From Pseudomonas sp. BN102 (lineage in GTDB: Bacteria; Pseudomonadota; Gammaproteobacteria; Pseudomonadales; Pseudomonadaceae): 64,000 bases of DNA. Position numbers and translations under genes: made by a program. This document shows, piece by piece, positions 57,825-64,000 of this stretch. The stretch lies in NCBI RefSeq assembly GCF_029871245.1, contig NZ_SSON01000068.1:62001-126000 (forward strand), given 5' to 3'. The notes below the pieces were generated by a model. The model was not told the origin of the DNA. It did no database searches and saw nothing but the letters and a program-made list of their open reading frames with translations. Within the stretch, counting starts at the first letter, position 1. Every line of letters begins with the position of its first letter.

Positions 57825-57841
57825 CATCCGCCCGAAAGTCT

Positions 57842-58228
57842 TCAGGCATTCACCGCCAAGGTTTCCGGTCGCGACCGGCGTACCAGGCGCAGGCCGGCGA
57901 TGACGCAGGCGAACACGGCGAGGCTGGCGGTGTAGAGCACCAGGGCCGGCAAGGCGAACAGCAGCGCCAGCAAGGCCAGGCTCCAGCCGATGCGGCCGGG
58001 CACGAAAAAGCCGACAAGGGCGGCGCCCAGGCCGATCCAGGCGATGAGACGGAAATGGATCAGCAGGCCGAGGCCAGCGCGCGCCTGGCACTCCCAGCGT
58101 TGCGCCTCCTCGACGCAGAGGCCGACCCACTGGCCATCCTCCATCAGGGCGAAACGGACCCCGTAGCTGGCCGCCAGCCAGAGCGGCAGCAAGATCAGCA
58201 GCAGGATGAGGGACGAACGGCCGGACAT
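57842..58228 (-). CDS. Uncharacterised small membrane protein
   Basis: Protein of 128 residues with three or four helices: SSLILLLILLPLWLAASYGV, then a periplasmic loop with two Cys (LCVEEAQRWECQARAG), then LIAWIGLGAALVGFFVP and LALLALLFALPALVLYTASL. No family was recognised. The start at 58228 follows GGAGAGAACC. It stands alone between a terminator and the hydrolase operon. Confidence 0.72.
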   Translation of the reverse strand: MSGRSSLILLLILLPLWLAASYGVRFALMEDGQWVGLCVEEAQRWECQARAGLGLLIHFRLIAWIGLGAALVGFFVPGRIGWSLALLALLFALPALVLYTASLAVFACVIAGLRLVRRSRPETLAVNA

Positions 58229-58487
58229 GGTTCTCTCCAAAAGTGGAAGTGGCGCCAAGGATAATCCCCCGACCGCCTTATGCAAGGGCCTTGCGTCCAT
58301 CCGGCCAGCATTGGACTGATGTACGGGCCGCACTTAGGGGACTTGCAGTTGTCATAGGCTCGGTATTCACTCATGACGTTCTCTTATAAGGAACGTAGCC
58401 CCCGTGCCTGACTCGGCATAGCGGGGGAGTGGATGGAGCCCGCCGCATCGGCCAGGCCTCCGCAGAAACTGAACAGGGACCCTTCCT

Positions 58488-59783
58488 ATGCTTCGCCATC
58501 GCCTCGCCGCCCTGCTGGGTAGCCTGATCCTCTGCGCCCAGGCCCAGGCCGCAGACCTGGATGCGGAGAGCTACGGCTTTCCGATTGCCAACCCCTTCGA
58601 GGCGACCATCGCCACCACGCCGCCCGACCTGCGCAGCAAGGTGCCGGCGGACGAGGATATCGACCAGTCCGACTACGACCTCAAGCTGCGCCCGGAACGG
58701 GAAAACGACCTGCCGGACAACTTCTGGTCGGTGAAGAAGCTGCGCTACCGCCTGGCCAGGCAGGACCAGCCTGCCCCGCTGGTCTTCGTGATCGCCGGCA
58801 CCGGCGGTCATTACGCCAGCACACACGCCGAGAGCCTCAAGCGACTCTTCTATGGCGCCGGCTATCACGTGGTGCAACTGTCCTCGCCGACCAGCTACGA
58901 CTTCATGGCCGCCGCTTCGCGCCACGCAACACCTGGCCTTTCCGCCGAGGACGCGGATGACCTCTACCGCGTCATGCAGGCAGTGCGCGCGCAGCACCCC
59001 GGCCTGCCGATTACCGATTTCTACCTCACCGGCTACAGCCTCGGCGCCCTGGACGCGGCTTTCGTCAGCCACCTCGACGAGACCCGCCGCAGCTTCAACT
59101 TCAAGCGCGTGCTACTGCTCAACCCGCCGGTGAACCTCTACACCTCGGTGACCAACCTCGACCGCCTGGTGCAGACCCGGGTAAGGGGCGTGGACGACAC
59201 CACGACCTTCTACCAGGTGGTGCTCGGCAAGCTCACCCGCTACTTCCAGCAGAAGGGCTACATCGACCTGAACGACGCACTGCTGTTCGACTTCCAGCAG
59301 TCCAAACAGCGGCTGTCCAACGAGCAGATGGCGATGCTGATCGGCACCGCCTTCCGCTTCTCCTCCTCGGATATCGCCTTCACCTCGGACCTGATCAACC
59401 GCCGCGGCCTGATCACCCCGGTGACGTACCCCATTAGAGAAGGCACCAGCCTGACGCCCTTCTACAAGCGTGCCCTGCAGTGCGATTTCGAGTGCTACAT
59501 CACCGAGCAACTGATCCCCTATTGGCGTGCCCGCTTCGACGGCGGCAGCATTACCCAGCTGATCAACCAGGTCAGCCTCTACGCCCTGGAGGACTACCTG
59601 AAAAACACCAGCAAGATCGCCGTCATGCACAACGCCGACGACCTCATCCTCGGCCCCGGAGACCTCGGTTTCCTGCGCCGCGCCCTGGGCGAGCGGCTCA
59701 TCGTTTATCCCCATGGCGGTCACTGCGGCAACCTCAACTACCGCGTCAACGGCGACGCCATGCTGGAGTTCTTCCGTGGCTAA
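58488..59783 (+). CDS. Exported alpha/beta-hydrolase-fold protein upstream of mlaA
   Basis: Protein of 431 residues with a signal peptide (MLRHRLAALLGSLILCAQAQA, given in part). The alpha/beta-hydrolase marks are VFVIAGTGGHYAST (oxyanion region), DFYLTGYSLGALDAAFVSHL (nucleophile elbow G-Y-S-L-G with Ser), and a late HGGHCGN with His. It lies directly before the mlaA gene with an 8-nt overlap, an arrangement I recall from Pseudomonas. A role in lipid or envelope maintenance with MlaA is inferred from context; its substrate is unknown. Confidence 0.8.
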   Translation: MLRHRLAALLGSLILCAQAQAADLDAESYGFPIANPFEATIATTPPDLRSKVPADEDIDQSDYDLKLRPERENDLPDNFWSVKKLRYRLARQDQPAPLVFVIAGTGGHYASTHAESLKRLFYGAGYHVVQLSSPTSYDFMAAASRHATPGLSAEDADDLYRVMQAVRAQHPGLPITDFYLTGYSLGALDAAFVSHLDETRRSFNFKRVLLLNPPVNLYTSVTNLDRLVQTRVRGVDDTTTFYQVVLGKLTRYFQQKGYIDLNDALLFDFQQSKQRLSNEQMAMLIGTAFRFSSSDIAFTSDLINRRGLITPVTYPIREGTSLTPFYKRALQCDFECYITEQLIPYWRARFDGGSITQLINQVSLYALEDYLKNTSKIAVMHNADDLILGPGDLGFLRRALGERLIVYPHGGHCGNLNYRVNGDAMLEFFRG

Positions 59784-60540
59784 GAAAGCACTCTTCCTCG
59801 CGCTGCTAGTGACCAGCGGCCTGGTCCAGGCCCAGGAACCCGACCAGGACGGTTTCACCCAACCGCTGAAGGACCTGAAGTACAACCCGGGCCTGGACCA
59901 GCGCGAATTCGAACGCTCGACCCTGGACGCACTGAACGTCTACGACCCCTACGAATCCTGGAACCGGCGGGTCTACCACTTCAACTACCGCTTCGACGAG
60001 TGGGTGTTCCTGCCGGTGGTGCGCGGCTATCGGTACGTCACGCCGCGCTTTCTGCGCAGTGGGGTGAGCAACTTCTTCAGCAACCTGGGCGATGTGCCCA
60101 ACCTGCTCAACAGCCTGCTGCAGCTCAAGGGCCAGCGTTCCGTGGAGATCTCCGGGCGCCTGCTGCTCAACACCACCATTGGCGTGGCCGGCCTCTGGGA
60201 CCCGGCCAGCCGCATGGGCCTGCCCAAGCAGAGCGAGGACTTTGGCCAGACCCTGGGCTACTACGGCGTCGGCAACGGCCCCTACCTGATGCTGCCGATC
60301 CTCGGCCCCTCCAACGTGCGGGATACCGGCGGCCTGGTGGTGGATTACGTGGCGGACTACCAGGTCAACTTCCTCAACGTTCCGGAAGTTAGCAGCAATC
60401 ACCCGGAGATCACCGTCCTGCGCATGGTGGACAAGCGCCATACCACCGGTTTCCGCTACGGCCAGCTCAACACCCCCTTCGAGTACGAGAAGCTGCGCTA
60501 CGTCTATACCCAGTCGCGCAAGTTGCAGATCGCCGAGTAG
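59776..60540 (+). CDS. mlaA: MlaA/VacJ-family outer-membrane lipid asymmetry protein
   Basis: Protein of 254 residues. MlaA helps return misplaced phospholipids from the outer membrane to the inner membrane. Marks are YDPYESWNRRVYHFNYRFDE, LLNTTIGVAGLWDPASRMG, then EDFGQTLGYYGVGNGPYLML and PILGPSNVRDTGGLVVDYV. The GTG start at 59776 follows GGAG with good spacing and overlaps the hydrolase gene. The signal peptide (AKKALFLALLVTSGLVQA) has no lipobox Cys, so unlike E. coli MlaA it is not a lipoprotein. Confidence 0.9.
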   Translation: MAKKALFLALLVTSGLVQAQEPDQDGFTQPLKDLKYNPGLDQREFERSTLDALNVYDPYESWNRRVYHFNYRFDEWVFLPVVRGYRYVTPRFLRSGVSNFFSNLGDVPNLLNSLLQLKGQRSVEISGRLLLNTTIGVAGLWDPASRMGLPKQSEDFGQTLGYYGVGNGPYLMLPILGPSNVRDTGGLVVDYVADYQVNFLNVPEVSSNHPEITVLRMVDKRHTTGFRYGQLNTPFEYEKLRYVYTQSRKLQIAE

Positions 60541-60558
60541 CCCTGCCCTCATCAGCAT

Positions 60559-60652
60559 GTAGGGGCGAATTCATTCGCCAAGCAGGCCGAAGGGCTGCCC
60601 GGGAAGAGACAGGGGCAGCTGCGCTGCCCTTGGCGAATGAATTCACCCCTAC
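60559..60652. repeat. REP-like inverted repeat
   Basis: GTAGGGGCGAATTCATTCGC and following bases (60559-60582) face their near-perfect reverse complement at 60629-60652, one mismatch. A smaller GGCAGC/GCTGCC stem sits inside. It belongs to the same class as the repeats at 14412 and 20433. Confidence 0.85.
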
Positions 60653-60769
60653 AATTCAGCGCCAGCACAAACAATCCAATCAATCGATATAAATCACATA
60701 AAAACACGCACCATTGATTCAATTACCAGGCGTAGCATCGCGCTCATCCCAACTCCTGTGGAGGTCCCG

Positions 60770-61615
60770 ATGAGCCATCGCCAGATTCTCGAACAACGCC
60801 CCGGCCAGCCCGCGTCCGACGGAGCCGGAGTCAACCTGACCCGTGTCTTCGCCGAGCAGGGCGTGCCGCGCTTCGACCCCTTCCTGATGCTCGACGAGTT
60901 CGGCTCGGCCAATCCGGACGATTATGTCGCGGGCTTCCCGGCGCACCCCCACCGCGGCTTCGAGACCATCACTTACATGATCGAAGGGCGCATGCGCCAT
61001 GAGGATCACCTCGGCAACAGCGGCCTGCTGCAGAACGGCGGCGTGCAGTGGATGACCGCCGCGCGCGGCATAGTCCACAGCGAGATGCCGGAACAGGAGG
61101 AAGGCGTGATGCGCGGCTTCCAGATCTGGCTCAACCTGCCGGCCAAGGACAAGATGGGCGACCCCGGCTACCGCGACTTCGACCCGGCGGAGATTCCCCG
61201 CGCGGTCACCGCCCGGGGCGTGGAAGCGCTGGTGATCGCCGGCCGCTTCGACGACGGCCAGTTGGCCCGCGACGGCGCCGTGCAGCGCCCGCATACCGAG
61301 CCGCATATCTTCGACCTGCAGCTGCCCGCCGGCAGCCAGGTGGCGCCGCGCCTGGCCGATGGCCTGCGGGCGATGCTCTACGTCTACGAAGGCGAGCTGC
61401 AGGTGAATGGCAGCGCCATCGGCAAGGGCCGGCTGGTACGGCTGTCCGAGCAGGGCGCGCTGGAGCTGGCCAGCGCGGGTGGCGCCAAGGTCCTGCTGCT
61501 GGCCGGACGCCCGCTGGGCGAGCCGATAGTCCAGTACGGCCCCTTCGTGATGAACAGCCGCGAGGAAATCGAGCAGGCGCTGCGGGACTACCGCGACGGC
61601 CGCTTCGGCGTCTAG
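60770..61615 (+). CDS. Pirin-family protein
   Basis: Cupin-fold protein of 281 residues. The metal-binding region has FPAHPHRGFETITYMIEGRM with two His, and ARGIVHSEMPEQEEGVMRGF with the third His and Glu. The C-terminal cupin half includes DGLRAMLYVYEGELQVNG. Pirins can act as quercetinases or as redox-sensing regulators. The ATG at 60770 follows GTGGAGGTCCCG. A promoter region with the motif AATCAATCGATATAAA lies about 90 nt upstream. Confidence 0.9.
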   Translation: MSHRQILEQRPGQPASDGAGVNLTRVFAEQGVPRFDPFLMLDEFGSANPDDYVAGFPAHPHRGFETITYMIEGRMRHEDHLGNSGLLQNGGVQWMTAARGIVHSEMPEQEEGVMRGFQIWLNLPAKDKMGDPGYRDFDPAEIPRAVTARGVEALVIAGRFDDGQLARDGAVQRPHTEPHIFDLQLPAGSQVAPRLADGLRAMLYVYEGELQVNGSAIGKGRLVRLSEQGALELASAGGAKVLLLAGRPLGEPIVQYGPFVMNSREEIEQALRDYRDGRFGV

Positions 61616-61622
61616 TCGCTCG

Positions 61623-62825
61623 CTAGAGGGCAGGAATGGTCTGGGGATGCACGGGCGCCGTCTCCAGGCCGAGGAAGGCCTGCAGCTCGCCGCGCTTGGC
61701 CATGGCGTCCTGGTAGCCCAGCTCGATCAGCTCGCTGCAATAGCCCGGTTCGAACAACAGGTAGCTGAGCACCCCCGCCCCGCTCGCCCGGGTCGCGCCC
61801 GGTCCGCGCAGGAAGGTGCGGATGGCGCGGGGCATCTCGCGTCTATGGCGCGCCGCGATCTCATCCAGGGGCCGGCTCGGCGAAATCACCAGCACCTCCA
61901 CCTGTTCCGAACTGAGGTTGTGCGGCCGTGACTCGGGCGGGATGCCCCGGCTCATACGGTTGATCCGCTCCAGCAACTCGATATCGCTTTCCAGGTTGTC
62001 GATGAAGGTGCTGTTCAGCAGGTGTCCGCCGATCTGCGCCAAGGTCGGCGGCCGACCGGCATGGGGCCTGGCCTCCTCCGGATTCGGATTCATGCCGAGC
62101 GGGTTGCCGCTCACCCCCACCACCAGCACCCGGCTGGCTCCCAGGTGCAGCGCCGGGCTGATGGGCGCCGTCTGGCGCACCGCACCGTCACCGAAGTATT
62201 CACGCCCCAGGCGTACCGCCGGGAACAGCAGGGGAATCGCCGCGCTGGCCATCAGGTGCTCTACGCCCAGGCGGGTCGGCACGCCGACACGGCGGTGGCG
62301 ATACCAGGGGTCGATGGCGGCGCGCCCCTGGTAGAAGGTCACCGCCTGGCCGGAGTCGTAACCAAAGGCGGTCACCGCCACGGCGCGGAGCTGGCGAGTA
62401 CGCACGGCCGCGGAGATACCGGAGAAATCCAGCTCACGCTTCAGCAGCTCGCGCAGGGGCGAATTGTCCAGCAGCGCCGCCGGGATATCTCGGCCGAGAC
62501 CCAGCAGGCTGTGGCCGAAGAAACGCGAACTCTGGTGCAACACACCGGACCAGTCGCTGCGGTAGATCTGCCCGCAGTGGAAGCCCTGCCACACGCTGTT
62601 CAGGCGGCGGATGGCCTGGCTGAAGTGCAATGCGCCGCAGGCCAGGCCGACGGCGTTGACCGCACCGGCGGACGTGCCCACGATCACCGGAAAAGGGTTG
62701 CAGGCGGCGTCCGGCAGCAGGTCGGCGATGGCGCCCAGCACGCCTACCTGGTAGGCCGCCCGCGAACCACCACCGGAGAGGATCAGCCCGGTCACGGGCT
62801 TCTTGGCGGTGTCGCTTGCATCCAT
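61623..62825 (-). CDS. Patatin-like phospholipase
   Basis: Protein of 400 residues. The patatin catalytic dyad is present: LILSGGGSRAAYQVGVLGAI (oxyanion glycines), VIVGTSAGAVNAVGLACGAL with Ser52, and YFGDGAVRQTAPISPALHLG with the DGA Asp near residue 210. The C-terminal region is Arg-rich and lacks a membrane segment. It could release fatty acids from phospholipids. It lies 37 nt after the acyltransferase gene stop on the same strand, perhaps co-transcribed with it. Confidence 0.88.
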   Translation of the reverse strand: MDASDTAKKPVTGLILSGGGSRAAYQVGVLGAIADLLPDAACNPFPVIVGTSAGAVNAVGLACGALHFSQAIRRLNSVWQGFHCGQIYRSDWSGVLHQSSRFFGHSLLGLGRDIPAALLDNSPLRELLKRELDFSGISAAVRTRQLRAVAVTAFGYDSGQAVTFYQGRAAIDPWYRHRRVGVPTRLGVEHLMASAAIPLLFPAVRLGREYFGDGAVRQTAPISPALHLGASRVLVVGVSGNPLGMNPNPEEARPHAGRPPTLAQIGGHLLNSTFIDNLESDIELLERINRMSRGIPPESRPHNLSSEQVEVLVISPSRPLDEIAARHRREMPRAIRTFLRGPGATRASGAGVLSYLLFEPGYCSELIELGYQDAMAKRGELQAFLGLETAPVHPQTIPAL

Positions 62826-62862
62826 GGACTGCTCTCCGGGCGATCTATTCCGAGTATAGGGT

Positions 62863-63783
62863 TCAGTAGACCTTGGGCGCGCCTTCCGGGCGGGTCTTGA
62901 AGCGCCGGTGGGCCCAGAGGTACTGCTCGGGGCACTGGCGCACCGAGCTTTCCACCCACTGGTTGATGCGCAGGCAGTCGGCCTCCTCGCTCTCGCCGGG
63001 GAAGTCGGTCAACGGCGGGTGGACCACCAGCCGGTAGCCGGAGCCATCCTCCAGGCGGCGCTGGGTGAAGGGCAGCACCTGGGCACGGCCGAGACGGGCG
63101 AACTTGGTGGTAGCGGTGACTGTCGCGGCCTCGATGCCGAACAGCGGCGCGAACAGGCTTTGCTTCCGGCCATAGTCCTGGTCCGGCGCGTACCAGATGG
63201 CGCGGCCGGCGCGCAGCACCTTGAGCATGGCGCGCACGTCCTCGCGCTCGATGGCGGTGGCGTCCAGGTTGTGGCGCTCGCGGCCACGGCGCTGGATGAA
63301 ATCGAACAGCGGATTCTTGTGCTCGCGGTACATGCCGTCGATCGTGTGCTCCTGGCCGAGCAGCGCGGCGCCTATCTCCAGGGTGGTGAAGTGCAGGGCC
63401 ATGAGGATCACCCCCTGCCCTTGCGCCTGGGCGTTCTGCAGGTGCTCCAGCCCCTCTATGTGGGACAGGCGGGCCAGGCGCTCCTTGGGCCACCACCAGC
63501 TCATGGCCATCTCGAAGAAGGCGATACCGGTAGAGGCGAAGTTCTCCCGCAGCAACCGCTCGCGTTCGGCCCGGGACAATTCCGGAAAGCACAGCTCAAG
63601 GTTGCGCCGGGCGATCTTCCGCCGCGAACCGGCGACCCGAAGCATCAGCGCCCCCAGTACACGCCCAAGGCCGAGTTGCACCCGATAGGGCAGCAAGGTG
63701 ATCAGCCAGAGCAGGCCCAGGCCCAGCCACAGCGCCCAGAAGCGCGGGTGGAAGAACATTGGGCGAAATTGAGGTCTATCCAT
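62863..63783 (-). CDS. LpxL/HtrB-type lipid A acyltransferase
   Basis: Inner-membrane acyltransferase of 306 residues. It has an N-terminal helix (WALWLGLGLLWLITLLPYRV), then RKIARRNLELCFPELSRAER, the catalytic HX4E motif in LMALHFTTLEIGAALLG, and YAPDQDYGRKQSLFAPLFG, all typical of late lipid A acyltransferases. It adds a secondary laurate or related acyl chain to lipid A. ATG 63783 begins MDRPQFRPMFFHPRF. It is divergent from minC. The exact acyl specificity cannot be read. Confidence 0.9.
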   Translation of the reverse strand: MDRPQFRPMFFHPRFWALWLGLGLLWLITLLPYRVQLGLGRVLGALMLRVAGSRRKIARRNLELCFPELSRAERERLLRENFASTGIAFFEMAMSWWWPKERLARLSHIEGLEHLQNAQAQGQGVILMALHFTTLEIGAALLGQEHTIDGMYREHKNPLFDFIQRRGRERHNLDATAIEREDVRAMLKVLRAGRAIWYAPDQDYGRKQSLFAPLFGIEAATVTATTKFARLGRAQVLPFTQRRLEDGSGYRLVVHPPLTDFPGESEEADCLRINQWVESSVRQCPEQYLWAHRRFKTRPEGAPKVY

Positions 63784-63903
63784 CTCTGAATCCGCTTGAG
63801 CGAGAAAACCGCGCATTCTACTCGAAATGCGCCAACCCCTCCGGCTTGCTAGCGCCGGGCGATCTCGCTATAAGTCCTCGCCATTCACGATTGCAGGCAG
63901 ACC

Positions 63904-64000
63904 ATGAGCCAAGCTGACCTTCTCGACCAAGACCCCGTGTTCCAGCTCAAGGGCAGCATGCTCGCCATCACCGTGATGGAACTGGCGCACTACGACCTCG
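63904..64000 (+). CDS. minC: Septum site-determining protein MinC (start only)
   Basis: The first 32 codons are present: [20 protein letters not shown] then [12 protein letters not shown]. This is the N terminus of MinC, which inhibits FtsZ ring formation away from midcell. The frame runs off the right edge, where minD and minE are expected from usual gene order. ATG 63904 follows GCAGACC, a weak ribosome site. Confidence 0.85.
   Translation, partial: MSQADLLDQDPVFQLKGSMLAITVMELAHYDL

Overview
The window reads as a chromosomal segment of a high-GC Pseudomonas. Evidence: a TtgR-type repressor divergent from a MexAB-OprM/TtgABC efflux operon, the N-acetylglutaminylglutamine amide (NAGGN) osmolyte cluster followed by a hybrid kinase and YheU, polyphosphate:AMP phosphotransferase, the alpha/beta hydrolase-MlaA pair, actP with its DUF485 partner, minC at the right edge, and several Pseudomonas-style REP palindromes between genes. 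No rRNA, tRNA, CRISPR array, transposase, integrase or phage module was seen. I could not assign a species; names rest on motifs and remembered gene order.

Left part (1-14.3 kb): a truncated NCS1 permease diverges from a LysR regulator, followed by a HIT protein. A minus-strand type I secretion operon (ABC transporter, HlyD adaptor, TolC-like channel) follows, with no obvious secreted substrate nearby. Next come ttgR and ttgABC around a recognisable operator, closed by a terminator.

14.3-35.9 kb: mostly housekeeping and metabolism. It holds a DUF457 membrane protein, a stray piece of a chemotaxis receptor, aroP with maiA, a LuxR-type regulator, a PhcB-like methyltransferase, a minus-strand trhO-dsbA-ABC exporter set, bolA with a DUF2059 protein, a DUF2804 protein, fumC with an NAD(P)H oxidoreductase, a triplicated 140-bp palindromic repeat, an EamA transporter, a thiolase, a PPK2-type PAP, mnmC and a TSUP transporter.

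35.9-44 kb: the NAGGN block (asnO, ngg, M42 peptidase, 7TM hybrid kinase, yheU), preceded by a structured leader. The first two genes build the dipeptide amide and the peptidase probably acts on it. The kinase is a plausible regulator.

44-50 kb: a solitary five-heme cytochrome, an AT-richer gene-poor gap, then the least explained locus. This is a multi-hairpin RNA-like leader (about 46211-46421) feeding three overlapping tiny genes of 25, 98 and 26 codons. A YbdK-like ligase, a ClsB-like phospholipase D and a YnfA protein follow.

50-64 kb: an MFS transporter, an SDR, small membrane proteins, actP/DUF485 with a tandem operator-like repeat, a GH17-type membrane protein, the hydrolase-mlaA operon, a pirin, a patatin, an LpxL-type acyltransferase and the start of minC.
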